A DNA stretch of 64,000 nucleotides from Fidelibacterota bacterium (lineage in GTDB: Bacteria; Fidelibacterota; Marinisomatia; Marinisomatales; SCKK01). Shown piece by piece: positions 17,908-26,884 of this stretch (positions are counted from its first letter, which is position 1; every line of letters starts with the position of its first letter). The stretch covers positions 1 to 64,000 of the forward strand of contig SCKK01000010.1 of the NCBI GenBank assembly GCA_004124475.1, given 5' to 3'. The notes under the pieces were generated by a model that was not told the DNA's origin, searched no databases, and was given only the letters and a program-made list of their open reading frames with translations. The position numbers and the translations under genes were made by a program.

Positions 17908-18912
17908 TTAACCTTTCAATAGTATTTCCCGTAGCTGTTCCGCATACCTTCGACTATCTTCATCGTCCGTTACTATCTCGATCTCCTCCGGACGTGTTAC
18001 GCCGAGACCAAGTTCAACAGCTCTTACTATCTGTCCCTGCTCGAAGATTCCTGTTTTCATGATTTTTTTGTTGCTGCCCAGCTCTTTTAAAACAGCCAGA
18101 CCAACGGCGTCGATAGCAATCCTATCGGTTCCCGCCAATAGGACATTTCCTCGCTTCTTCGTTCCTTTCGCCGGACCTCCGTCAACGAAAGCCTCTATCC
18201 CGTCCAGCAGAATCAGGGAGGGGGCGTAGACTTGATTGATTTCAGCGATCATCTTCCTCATGTCGAAAAAGGATGCGTGGAGTTCCCTCATATCTCCCTT
18301 GTGGGTAATTCCAACAGACAGTTTGAGAGACATGGTAAACGCCCCTCCGAATCCGTGGGTTTTTAAACAACAGGTAGTAACAATGCACTCGGAATCAAGT
18401 ATCGGTTTCGCAACACGGAAACCGTTTCTCCAGTGACTTCCCTCGGGTTTTACCCGGATCCATTCCTTGGGAGGAAGTTCCTCGAAGTTTATGAGTCCAA
18501 CGTCAAGCGCCTTACAGAGATCGTATATTCCCTTTTCCTTGAGAACGTCTGATGTGTCCGGGGGACCACTCCTTTCTCCGATGGTGATATTTTTAGCGCC
18601 CATGGTTTTAAGGTGTAATATCAAATGGGTAAGGGTGTCGTTGTGGGTGGAACCCGGGAAAGGGTCTGCGGTGTTGAAGTTTGGTTTAAGCAATACATCT
18701 TTTCCCTTTACAGGATTTATATCAAGGAGATCGATTACTCGCTGAATGCCTGAAGCTCTATGGGAGGTTTTGACAAGTGAGACCTTTGTTTTCTTACTTT
18801 TGGGGTTCTGTTTCAATAACTTCGCCACGAATGGGCTATTGATTTCACGGTCTGTCAGAGCCCACAGAACGCCTCCAGTTAATGCTGACATGAATTCTCG
18901 ACGGTTGATCAT
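17908..18912 (-). CDS. DUF362 domain-containing protein, Tat-exported
   Basis: 334 residues with a twin-arginine-like N-terminus (NRREFMSALTGG) and short hydrophobic region, implying Tat export or membrane anchoring. DUF362 signatures: KPNFNTADPFPGSTHND, CCLKTHGFGGAFTMSLK and the DGIEAFVDGGPAKG loop followed by GNVLLAGTDRIAIDAVG. Some DUF362 proteins carry ferredoxin-like Fe-S clusters; here only the CC pair is obvious and no CxxCxxC cluster motif is seen. Function is unknown. The gene is monocistronic on the minus strand with a 430-bp gene-free stretch upstream. Confidence 0.85.
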   Translation of the reverse strand: MINRREFMSALTGGVLWALTDREINSPFVAKLLKQNPKSKKTKVSLVKTSHRASGIQRVIDLLDINPVKGKDVLLKPNFNTADPFPGSTHNDTLTHLILHLKTMGAKNITIGERSGPPDTSDVLKEKGIYDLCKALDVGLINFEELPPKEWIRVKPEGSHWRNGFRVAKPILDSECIVTTCCLKTHGFGGAFTMSLKLSVGITHKGDMRELHASFFDMRKMIAEINQVYAPSLILLDGIEAFVDGGPAKGTKKRGNVLLAGTDRIAIDAVGLAVLKELGSNKKIMKTGIFEQGQIVRAVELGLGVTRPEEIEIVTDDEDSRRYAEQLREILLKG

Positions 18913-19342
18913 TTTACAATATTAGTCATTTGGACCTCTACTTAATCGGACGAAAAATATAGCATTTTTCAATGTCCTTCACTCTCGCTAATGTTTAATA
19001 TATTTCAAAACAGTAAGTTGGATAAAATTAAAATGAGTTTTAAAAACCGCTTTCTTTATGAATTTGGGTGTAAGGTTATAATAACAAATAAGAAATACAT
19101 TTTTCATTTAATCTTTATCACCTCCGGCTCTTTCTTGGCGCAGCTAAAGGTGAGGGAAAGGACGACCGCTGCTAAAATACATAGTATCGACCATTGGTTA
19201 ATAATAAGATTTCTAAGGATCCTCATTTAAGCTTACTCCTTATTGTATACACTGGAAATGTTGAAAATAATCTTAGGAATTTCCAATGTTCTTTATACAT
19301 ATTTATCCTAAGATTTAATAATCTAACAGAATATAAGTTTTA
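18913..19342. other. Intergenic stretch without recognisable gene
   Basis: AT-rich spacer upstream of the DUF362 gene and downstream of the TIR-like gene. Short frames at 18991-19230 and 19194-19415 show no family resemblance and no ribosome site. It marks the left boundary of the restriction/TIR-like block. I see no clear terminator or repeat. Confidence 0.5.
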
Positions 19343-20392
19343 TCATTTTTTAAACTTCAAAAGTGCTTCTTGTAATTTCATACCAGAGTTCCAGTCTAAT
19401 GAGTCACCTTCGTAATAACACAGATATAGACCCTGCAAATTAGAAGGAAGAGTTATCCTTTTATCTACAACTAGAATGACCTTCTTCTTGTACAACACAA
19501 AAGCAGCTCCAATCTCTATTAAAACATTTTCGTTTATCTTGTATTGTTCTTCACCTTCTTCCGTCTTTATAACTTCATCTGCTGATACGTTTATAATACC
19601 AGCATGACACTTATGCATAGCTTCAAGAATTTTTTCAGAAACAGGAATTGCGGTTGTTTCTTCGTGAACAACAATTACAGGCTCAAGATTGCCATACTCA
19701 ACTGTAGTCTTTATTTGATCCAGAATGTTCTTATTTTTACCGTGGGATATAAAAACTTTGAGTTTTTCTAACATCGCAGAGGGGCGAGTTGGTGTAATCA
19801 ATTCACCTGCTAGGGCTCCTTCACCTTGCTTTACAATGTCTTCCTCTCCAGTAACTTCTATTTCCTCCATCTCAGGAGCCTGCAATCCAATCCGTGAAAG
19901 GTTGATATACTGTTTACCTTTTATTTGCTGAATGGCACCAATGAATTGCGTATCATCGAGAAAAAGCCGCCATAGACTCTCTGTTTTATTATCTGGAACC
20001 TGAAAACTGCGTTTTAGAATATTTTGGGCTATATCATTTGTCGGAAGCTGATTATTGTCAAAGTGTTTGTACAAACGGGATAGCAAGGGAAGATTCTGAG
20101 CAGCTGCTAGAATAGCTTGTTTTGGTTCATCATCCGATTGAGGATAAAAATATGATTGGCCAATCTTATCTAGGGCAATCTTGTCTTCATCGTAACAAGT
20201 AATCCCATAAAGATTAGATGAAACCACCAACAGTATAAAGCCACTACTCTTAGGCGAATACCCAAGCACCTCTGCTAGAGTTAGTCTATCGATAGGTTTT
20301 CCCGCATTGTTCTCAACGATTGCCTGACCAATTTTGATAGCCTTCCTTAAACACTGTGAAGGAATAGCTTCTTGTTTTTTTTGACGTGGCAT
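19343..20392 (-). CDS. TIR-like nucleotide-binding protein (PF10137 / CAP12-Pycsar-TIR type) with N-terminal sensor-like domain
   Basis: The C-terminal half (from about residue 210) starts KVFISHGKNKNILDQIK, continues with EPVIVVHEETTAIPVSEKILEAM, and later NVLIEIGAAFVLYKKKVILVVDKR and LPSNLQGLY. This matches the predicted nucleotide-binding TIR-like family, whose studied members are NAD-depleting effectors of anti-phage systems. The N-terminal about 150 residues (a winged-helix-like region with TLAEVLGYSPKSSGFILLVV) form a separate domain often seen in front of such TIR-like domains, possibly the sensor. A central linker is acidic. It lies 183 bp downstream of a type IIG restriction-modification gene on the same strand, so an immune role is inferred. 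No CD-NTase or cyclase gene is adjacent, so CBASS/Pycsar membership is not supported. Confidence 0.78.
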   Translation of the reverse strand: MPRQKKQEAIPSQCLRKAIKIGQAIVENNAGKPIDRLTLAEVLGYSPKSSGFILLVVSSNLYGITCYDEDKIALDKIGQSYFYPQSDDEPKQAILAAAQNLPLLSRLYKHFDNNQLPTNDIAQNILKRSFQVPDNKTESLWRLFLDDTQFIGAIQQIKGKQYINLSRIGLQAPEMEEIEVTGEEDIVKQGEGALAGELITPTRPSAMLEKLKVFISHGKNKNILDQIKTTVEYGNLEPVIVVHEETTAIPVSEKILEAMHKCHAGIINVSADEVIKTEEGEEQYKINENVLIEIGAAFVLYKKKVILVVDKRITLPSNLQGLYLCYYEGDSLDWNSGMKLQEALLKFKK

Positions 20393-20575
20393 AATAATTA
20401 CTCCACTATTAATTATTAAAGTTTAAAATATCTATTTAATTTTAACTATCAAAATTTATTCTATAATCGATACCCCATATTTTTAGTGAATGAAACTCAG
20501 AAACTATCTCAATAGAATTAATACAGCTTCGCATCCACTCAAAGCTCAATCTACAAAAATCCCCATAGAACAATA

Positions 20576-23500
20576 TTAATTATTGCCTTCAACAATTTTG
20601 ATCTCTTCCTCGTTTAAGTCATACAAATCGTACACTACCTGATCAATTTGTCTATCTGTGGATTTTATTTCAAGCTCAATCGCTTCTCTTTCATCAGCCA
20701 TTTCCACATTGGGGAGTTTTTTATGTAAGTCCAGCATTCGGTCTACTAACTCAACCAATTTGTCATGGCGTGATTTATCAGAGGGATTATGAAAATCCAT
20801 TGTATAAATGGGAAGTCTTTCGATGTACTTTTTTGTATACATGTAAGCAGTTTGATATGCTCTAATTGAAATCTTTTTCAAATACCAATCTAATAATTGG
20901 CTGTTTAATAAACCTAATAAATACCTTATGTTGTATTCCTTTTTAACTATAATTCCGTAGCCACCTGCTCCTCCTCCACAAAAATAGAATTCACCATTGG
21001 GGTCAAGACTATATGAAGCGCCAGCATAATAATCAGGTGTAATTATTTTAGGTTGCCACATAATATCAAGCGCCTGGTTTCGAGTATATTCGTACCAGTG
21101 CTCACCTTTCATTTTACCGCTCTCTCTTTTTTCCAGATAAGATTTGTGATTTAGTAAATATTCAATAGTTTTGGGGAAGTCCTGACGTAATTGATTAATT
21201 GGAATTTGTTTTCCATTTTCGTACGGGAAAATGATACATTTATCTGGTTTAATTATACTGTAGCGTTTCATCTGACCACCTTTAATAAGCGGTTTGAGAA
21301 GATTTTTTTCTATTTTATAAGATTTTCCATTTAGGTAGCTACGTACAACAAAATCTCTATTTATTTTTTCAATTATTTCTACTATATAAATCTTATCAGA
21401 TCCTGTTTTTAAACCTTGAAATATTCGTTCACTTATATCACTAAGTCTTACGGGAATTGCTTCTAACTTTCTCCAAATTGAATTCTCCCAAGGCCAAATG
21501 AAAATCCATGGCGATGTGGTAATTAGGGAAGAAGAAATAATGCCTGACATTATTTTACTATTACTATCACCGATGTCACCTATCTCTCTTAGAATATCAG
21601 AAACTATAGATTGGGAATTTTTTATGAATTTTGCTTGACCATAGAGAAATCGATCATTTTTATGTCCGTCTAATATCATAATACAAGTATTTATATTTGA
21701 ATTTTTAAAAACCATAAAACCATCAAAGTTTATTATACGTTCAATATTCTTACGGTTAAATATTAGTTTTCTCAATCCTTTGCCATAATTTGTTTTAAAA
21801 AATCTATGTGGCAATATAAATCCAAGTTTGCCGGTTGAATTAAATAATTTTAGTCCTTTTTCAACGAAAATACAGTAAACATCATAGTTGCCTACAGCTG
21901 ATGTATAAAATGTGTTATAATAGTCGATCTCATGCCGCCCAGATGTTTGAATACGTATATATGGTGGATTTCCAATCACAGCATCAAAACCAGCGTTTTT
22001 TCTGGAGGAACCATCTTCACTAAAAAACACTTCAGGAAATTCGAGTTCCCAATGGAATGGACGCTTCGCTTTTGCAATCGTTAAATATTCAAGGTATGAT
22101 GATAATTCCTTTTTTAGCTCTTTACCCTCTTTGGTTCGTGGTTTGGGATTTTTAGCAAGTTGTTTTGCTAAATGTTGGTAATCAAAGTCACTAATTTCCA
22201 ACCCAAAGAAAGTACTTGTCCATAAATCCGCAACTGTTCGATAAGGTTTTAAGCGGTCGTGAACTTTCTTTTTCCATAACATCTCTTTATCCTTAACCGT
22301 CAGGACATCGACAGTTTCCATCTGTTCAATTTCCGTTAAAGCCATAATGGAGTCACTGACCGCTTCGGTCAAATCCGGACCGAAAGAAAATGCTATTTGG
22401 TTATTTTTCTTTTTATCCGGTAATCTTCCCAACTCAGATAGATTCGCCCCAATTAATGAATTTCCCGGACGTAAATGGTGATCTAAAAAACTCAATGGTT
22501 GTTTCACTGCTATACAGGTAAGCCATAAAGATAGTTTGGCTAATTCGACAGCCAACGGGTTCAGGTCTACTCCGTAAATGCATGATTCTACGACTCTCCT
22601 ACGCCAATAGGAAATTTCCGCCTCTTCATGCGATAATCCCCGGGGAACATCTTCAATCTGTAACTCTGTTGTGGGATGGTATACAATTTGATCGGCTAAA
22701 AACTCAGTCACTCGAACTAAGAAATGGCCACTCCCCATGGCTGGGTCAAGAACATTCAATTTCATTATTTCGTTGGCAAATGAGTTGTCCTCTGCTCCCT
22801 TTCCTTTAGCTTTCTGTACGTTAGTTAATTTTTCTGTTTTTTCACAAAGCGGTTGGAGGGTTTTCTCTACAATATATTTAACGATATAATCCGGAGTGTA
22901 GTATGTACCTGTTGCCTTGCGGTCGGATCTATCACCAACCAATACCAGGTGATTACCTTCCAATTCCAGACGATTTTCCAACAACCCTTCATAAATGGAA
23001 CCGAGCTGGCGTACCTCCAAATCAGCATAGTCTATTGTTTCACCAAAATCAAATTTTAAAGTTTCGCCGGGAGCAACCGGTATATTACTGAATATTAGCC
23101 CTCTTAAAACATCTGACAGAGTGCGTTCTCCAACTTGCCATTTTTCTATCAACGTATGTTGTTTATGGTCAAATAGACCACCATTATATTGAGGTACCTG
23201 GCAGGCTTTATTGCGTGAGGGTTGATCACCATTAATTAAATGAAATAATCCCAGCAATCTGTTATAAAGGTCAGTGAAATCATCGGAGTCATAATTCAAC
23301 CTGGATTTTAATTTGGGTATTAATGCAGCGATACTATAACGATTTCTATAATGCTTATTTGAACCAACTCCTCTTGATTTTACAGGGAGAAGTCCACGTC
23401 CTTCTGCATATAAGACAAATAGTAATCTGTATAGAAAGATTAGACAATTGTCATATAATACCACCAAATCATTTTCGTTGATGTTGTTTTCTTTTCGCTT

Positions 23501-24307
23501 GTAGAAACCATTCGCTAAATCTGTTAGAATATTAAAGATCCGTTTTCTGAGATCATCTTCAAGCTTTGTCTGTACCTGTAATGACTCCTCCCGAAGATCG
23601 TCCAGAGCGCAACGACCGTCACCATTTTTTACAAAGGCAGCAGGTCTGAATAAGGCATAAAAGGTTGTGAAATCATTTAGGGAGAGAATAGAGTCTTCAA
23701 AATTAAATTCAAAATAGTCACCCGGATGAGCATTTCTACAATAAAGCCTCCATCTGTTTCCATTTGTTAGAATGGCCCAGTTAAAAAATGGTTTTCCGGT
23801 GTCATCGGTAGCGCTTTGTAAATAATCGCGTAACTGCTGATGTGGGAATCGACCGGGCGTTTCAGTTTTTGAAACCGCACTCAACGGATGGTTTACTTTT
23901 TTTACTTCGACTAATGAAATTGCAGTTTCATATTGTTCCAACTTCCCTTTTTCGAAGACTGAATTCTTTGTTTTTTCATCGGCAAATAAAATATAATCGG
24001 GTTCTTGTTGTTGCTTTCCAACGGGCAGTCGGGTCTTTGGCAAAAAAGCGAAACCAAATTGTTTGAGAATAGGTTCAATCAACTCTTGGCATGTCAAAGC
24101 CTCATTCCCTTTGGCTAATCCGATATATCTCCTACCCCATAAATCTTTACAAAATTTCCATGTTGGAATCACATTTTCTTCTTTTGGCCATAGTATGCTT
24201 TCTCTAACTCTTGTACGTAAATAGTGATCAGAAAATATGCCCTTCGTTTCCCAAGGGCTTTGGAATTCGATTAATGGTAGATGAGTTTGTCTATGGTCTA
24301 TAGACAT
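20576..24307 (-). CDS. Type IIG restriction-modification enzyme (Eco57I-like, N6-adenine methyltransferase with fused nuclease)
   Basis: A 1243-residue single-chain enzyme. The N-terminal part has a PD-(D/E)xK-like nuclease: EPDYILFADEK then ISLVEVKKV (residues about 108-137), followed by FNWAILTNGNRWRLY as in type I/IIG nuclease regions. A helical linker leads to a gamma-type N6A methyltransferase: GTYYTPDYIVKYIVEKTL, motif I LDPAMGSGHFLVRV (about 522), CIYGVDLNPLAVELAKLSLW, and motif IV NPPYI (about 780). The C-terminal region looks like a target-recognition domain (GLKTGSDKIYIV and later a helical tail). It would methylate adenine and cut near its site. Being self-contained, it needs no separate S or R subunit. 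AT-rich composition and location between unrelated genes suggest acquisition. Confidence 0.92.
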   Translation of the reverse strand: MSIDHRQTHLPLIEFQSPWETKGIFSDHYLRTRVRESILWPKEENVIPTWKFCKDLWGRRYIGLAKGNEALTCQELIEPILKQFGFAFLPKTRLPVGKQQQEPDYILFADEKTKNSVFEKGKLEQYETAISLVEVKKVNHPLSAVSKTETPGRFPHQQLRDYLQSATDDTGKPFFNWAILTNGNRWRLYCRNAHPGDYFEFNFEDSILSLNDFTTFYALFRPAAFVKNGDGRCALDDLREESLQVQTKLEDDLRKRIFNILTDLANGFYKRKENNINENDLVVLYDNCLIFLYRLLFVLYAEGRGLLPVKSRGVGSNKHYRNRYSIAALIPKLKSRLNYDSDDFTDLYNRLLGLFHLINGDQPSRNKACQVPQYNGGLFDHKQHTLIEKWQVGERTLSDVLRGLIFSNIPVAPGETLKFDFGETIDYADLEVRQLGSIYEGLLENRLELEGNHLVLVGDRSDRKATGTYYTPDYIVKYIVEKTLQPLCEKTEKLTNVQKAKGKGAEDNSFANEIMKLNVLDPAMGSGHFLVRVTEFLADQIVYHPTTELQIEDVPRGLSHEEAEISYWRRRVVESCIYGVDLNPLAVELAKLSLWLTCIAVKQPLSFLDHHLRPGNSLIGANLSELGRLPDKKKNNQIAFSFGPDLTEAVSDSIMALTEIEQMETVDVLTVKDKEMLWKKKVHDRLKPYRTVADLWTSTFFGLEISDFDYQHLAKQLAKNPKPRTKEGKELKKELSSYLEYLTIAKAKRPFHWELEFPEVFFSEDGSSRKNAGFDAVIGNPPYIRIQTSGRHEIDYYNTFYTSAVGNYDVYCIFVEKGLKLFNSTGKLGFILPHRFFKTNYGKGLRKLIFNRKNIERIINFDGFMVFKNSNINTCIMILDGHKNDRFLYGQAKFIKNSQSIVSDILREIGDIGDSNSKIMSGIISSSLITTSPWIFIWPWENSIWRKLEAIPVRLSDISERIFQGLKTGSDKIYIVEIIEKINRDFVVRSYLNGKSYKIEKNLLKPLIKGGQMKRYSIIKPDKCIIFPYENGKQIPINQLRQDFPKTIEYLLNHKSYLEKRESGKMKGEHWYEYTRNQALDIMWQPKIITPDYYAGASYSLDPNGEFYFCGGGAGGYGIIVKKEYNIRYLLGLLNSQLLDWYLKKISIRAYQTAYMYTKKYIERLPIYTMDFHNPSDKSRHDKLVELVDRMLDLHKKLPNVEMADEREAIELEIKSTDRQIDQVVYDLYDLNEEEIKIVEGNN

Positions 24308-24514
24308 TATTTATAAGATTAATATTGTCGTGTGCTATGCTGATGTATTCATAGATTTCATCAGGTAATAGGTGATAAATAGTTCTTCAGATTATTATGA
24401 TTGCCTTCATAAATACCACATTATCTTTTCAGCATAACGCTATTCGGATAATTCAATCCATTTGCACAGTTAGTTTGGTTTCTCATCATAGTTGCCTATG
24501 TATGAGGTTTGGAT

Positions 24515-24945
24515 TTAAGCGTTGAGAAAATTGCCTATGTGTTCTTTTTCTCTGTTGATATCATCAAAAGCCATATGTGTTAAGTGATAGGGGGAATGGT
24601 CTGAACCATTGTGCATGATTCTTTTGAGGACCTCATTTAATTGGGATGAAGTTAATCAGTCCGAACATCCCAGTAAGGAAGTCCTGATTTTTCATCATAT
24701 TTTTCGACAATATCAATCACTCTTCTTATGGATCGCCCTGAAAAATGATAACTGAATCCGGTTTCACCAAATAAGAAACGATTTACGAGTTTCTGGACGC
24801 GCTCATCTTTTAGTAGGGTACTGTGGCTATAATCACGATAAAGAAAAGAATCCGAGAGAAGAAGCGTTTGCACTTTGTCAAAGTAACAGCAGGCACTTAT
24901 GAGTGGAACACGTCCATCTCCATTCCTTATGGACTGTTCCGCCAC
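24515..24945 (-). pseudogene. Decayed alpha/beta hydrolase (LCAT/PGAP1-like) C-terminal remnant
   Basis: The frame 24652-24945 begins at a GTG and reads SIRNGDGRVPLISACCYFDK, then HSTLLKDERVQKLVNRFLFG, the usual tail of lipase/acyltransferase-type hydrolases (GDG-VP with catalytic Asp and a later His). It stops at VRTD. The adjacent frame on the same strand continues with SSQLNEVLKRIMHNGSDHSP and AFDDINREKEHIGNFLNA to TAA 24515-24517, with no gap, which suggests a frameshift. The N-terminal nucleophile part is missing. The fragment butts against and overlaps the end of the GC-rich patatin gene, so the cassette's arrival probably removed the 5' part. Confidence 0.5.
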
Positions 24946-25895
24946 GCAAAATACTTCTCCGCACCTTCCCTTCCGCTTTGAACCAAATCCTTGATTTTTT
25001 TCCGGGATAGGTTGAAGTCGGTGGTTTTCACGCCCAGGGTATCGATGAACACGGTGCGGTTCCAGTCGTTACCGTGAAGGTGGCTCTTGTTAGCGGCTTC
25101 CATCATGAAGCCCATGAGGGCTTTGGCGTAATCGGCGATGCTGTGGATACTGCGCGGTACATTGGACCAGCCCTGTTCATTATAGGCGATCTCATCCTTG
25201 GAATCGAGACGGAAACCCAGGGTTTCGTGGTTGAAGACGTAGCCGGGACTGGTGTTGTACTTCACCGTTTCTCCGTTAGCAGGATTGACGAGGAAATCGG
25301 TGTGGTCGAAGATGTTCAGGGGGTAGTTCCGGGTAACACCGCCGTCTACCATGACGTGCCGGTTACGACGGATACTGCGGAAATACAGGGGAATGCTCAT
25401 GCTCATCCGCACGGCGTAGGCGATTGTGACATCGGGTGTATCTTCATAGGAAAAAGTCTGTGCTACCTGTTTCGACAGGTTGGTGCTGATGACGTACAAG
25501 TCCCGGAAGCTCGGTTCGCCTACCCGCTCGTGGAGTTTACGAAAAGTCAGGCGCGCTTTCCCGGTTGTTTTACGGATACGGCGTCCCATCCATGATTTGA
25601 ATTTGTTGCCCTTGAACCAGCCGTACTCTCTTAAAAGACGGGCCGTATCCCGGATCACGCCGGGGTCGTCGTCTTCGAAATCACGGAAATCGGTCTTGGC
25701 GATCACGTCACCGACATCGTCCGCCGAATAGCCCACCGCCAGCAGGGTGGCCGTAATGGCGCCGGCGGAGGTTCCCGCTACGCGTTGCACGCCGTTAAGG
25801 ATACCTTTTTCTTCCATCACTTTCAGGGCGCCGCCGTAGGCGATGCCCTTCACTCCCCCGCCCTCGAATACCAGGTTGCGTATTTCCAGTTGCAT
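24927..25895 (-). CDS. Patatin-like phospholipase
   Basis: 322-residue Ser-Asp dyad lipid acyl hydrolase. Residues 12-17 GGGVKG form the oxyanion hole, GTSAG at 41-45 holds the nucleophile Ser43, and D184-G-G is the catalytic Asp with its following glycines. No signal peptide or membrane segment is seen, so it is probably cytoplasmic or membrane-peripheral. It is the last gene of a three-gene unit (26681 to 24927) that is clearly GC-richer than its surroundings (34 of 60 bases are G/C in 25021-25080, 21 of 60 in 24181-24240). Patatins can be housekeeping lipases, virulence factors or anti-phage effectors (CapV); no cyclase accompanies it here. Confidence 0.9.
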   Translation of the reverse strand: MQLEIRNLVFEGGGVKGIAYGGALKVMEEKGILNGVQRVAGTSAGAITATLLAVGYSADDVGDVIAKTDFRDFEDDDPGVIRDTARLLREYGWFKGNKFKSWMGRRIRKTTGKARLTFRKLHERVGEPSFRDLYVISTNLSKQVAQTFSYEDTPDVTIAYAVRMSMSIPLYFRSIRRNRHVMVDGGVTRNYPLNIFDHTDFLVNPANGETVKYNTSPGYVFNHETLGFRLDSKDEIAYNEQGWSNVPRSIHSIADYAKALMGFMMEAANKSHLHGNDWNRTVFIDTLGVKTTDFNLSRKKIKDLVQSGREGAEKYFAWRNSP

Positions 25896-25912
25896 ACGAT
25901 TCTCCTTTTTAA

Positions 25913-26284
25913 TTATTCCGGATCACCGGTGTCCGTCTCGGCGTCACGGATCTCAATAAAAACCATGTCCACCGGGTTGTAGCCTTTCTGTGCCACCACC
26001 TGTACGGGGTCGAACAGGCGCGTTTCGATGTACAATTTGCTATCAAATTCCCAGGTGGATTGAATCTGTACTAGACCTGTCTTCAGGGTGGTCGTATCGG
26101 ATCCGATATACACGGCTGAGTCTTTCAGCTCCCGATATTCTTCCAATTGCGCTGTGGCGACAATAGTCCAGCGATCACTGAGGTCCTGGGGATCTTTCTC
26201 ACGGTGTTTGTAGATCGTTTGTCCCCCGGATTGCAGACCGGACAGGAGCGACGATATAATTAATAATGATTGGATGTATTTCAT
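25913..26284 (-). CDS. Small exported protein of unknown function
   Basis: The frame opens at 26317 but ATG 26284 begins a signal peptide (MKYIQSLLIISSLLSGLQSG) and overlaps the region right after the upstream stop, so it is preferred. The about 100-residue mature protein alternates strands (WTIVATAQLEEYRELKDSAV, TTTLKTGLVQIQSTWEF) and has no family I recognise. It is gene two of the GC-rich cassette, 1 base from the gene before and 17 bases from the patatin gene. I cannot assign a function. Coexpression with the patatin is very likely. Confidence 0.65.
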   Translation of the reverse strand: MKYIQSLLIISSLLSGLQSGGQTIYKHREKDPQDLSDRWTIVATAQLEEYRELKDSAVYIGSDTTTLKTGLVQIQSTWEFDSKLYIETRLFDPVQVVAQKGYNPVDMVFIEIRDAETDTGDPE

Positions 26285-26285
26285 A

Positions 26286-26681
26286 TCAGGTAGCTCCCAT
26301 TTTTCTGCCCATGACAAAGCTGAAAATGTTCAGTACCGCTAGGATGAATCCGCCGAAAAATTCCACCGCGTCCCTGTTGCGTTTGAACCAGGATGGCGTT
26401 TCCCGCACGACCCATTGGGTGATGATACCGTGACTGGTGATGGGATACCATTCCATGCCTTCGGGCGGGATATCGGTGGGTTTGGCTATGTGTTCGGTGA
26501 CGGGACCGGCTGAAGTTTGCCGTGCCACCCACAGCACATTTCCATCGTCGGTCTGCTGTAACTGCCATTCGTAACCGGCGGGAAGCAATTGGTCGGGGCG
26601 GGCGGGTATGCCGAAACCCTCAGGCTGGCTTAAAAGTAAAGTCGGCAGGTAAAATAAAATTGGGTATAGATAACGTTTCAT
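26286..26681 (-). CDS. Small membrane protein with two internal repeats, first gene of the patatin cassette
   Basis: 131 residues: signal peptide (MKRYLYPILFYLPTLLLSQP), then two imperfect tandem repeats of about 32 residues (first has LLPAGYEWQLQQTDDGNVLW, second has IPPEGMEWYPITSHGIITQW), each ending in WVxR(Q/E)T. A charged stretch FKRNRDAVEFF leads into a C-terminal transmembrane helix (FGGFILAVLNIFSFVMGRKMG). Topology would put the repeats outside the cytoplasm. The stop TGA (26286-26288) sits next to the ATG of the following gene, so translation is probably coupled. No known family recognised. Confidence 0.6.
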   Translation of the reverse strand: MKRYLYPILFYLPTLLLSQPEGFGIPARPDQLLPAGYEWQLQQTDDGNVLWVARQTSAGPVTEHIAKPTDIPPEGMEWYPITSHGIITQWVVRETPSWFKRNRDAVEFFGGFILAVLNIFSFVMGRKMGAT

Positions 26682-26822
26682 AATACTCCCTGGTTTTAAT
26701 TCACAAACAACGAATAATAATTATTGCTATATGCTATTAATATTATAGATGTAAATGATATTAATGTCAACACCTAAAGTTGAGCCCCGAAGATTCGGAA
26801 CTGCGTGGCGGGCATTTCTCCT

Positions 26823-26884
26823 CCTCCAAAGGAGTCCCTCCGGGACAATACCCCACTTATCCTCCAAAGGAGCTCCTACGGAGC
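26823..26884. repeat. Tandem pair of hairpin-bearing repeats upstream of gatC
   Basis: cctccaaaggag occurs at 26823-26834 and 26861-26872 (38-bp period). Each copy runs into a small hairpin: gtccc-tcc-gggac (26834-26846) and gctcc-tac-ggagc (26872-26884). A related aaggaactcctgtggagc lies at 28179-28196 inside a broken gene. The 294-bp gap 26682-26975 holds nothing else coding. Confidence 0.6.

Noticed and set aside
17796-18062. 88-codon frame opposite the 3' end of the DUF362 gene
   Set aside because: It overlaps the composite hairpin repeat and the antisense of a clear gene, and shows no protein-family pattern.
18991-19415. Short frames in the gap upstream of the DUF362 gene
   Set aside because: AT-rich, without ribosome sites, with unlikely composition and no recognised motif.
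25074-25595. 173-codon plus-strand frame opposite the patatin gene
   Set aside because: It is the antisense shadow of a GC-rich coding region with clear patatin motifs on the other strand.
24927-25895. Patatin gene as a CBASS CapV effector
   Set aside because: No CD-NTase, Cap2 or Cap3 gene lies nearby, and its partners are small exported proteins.
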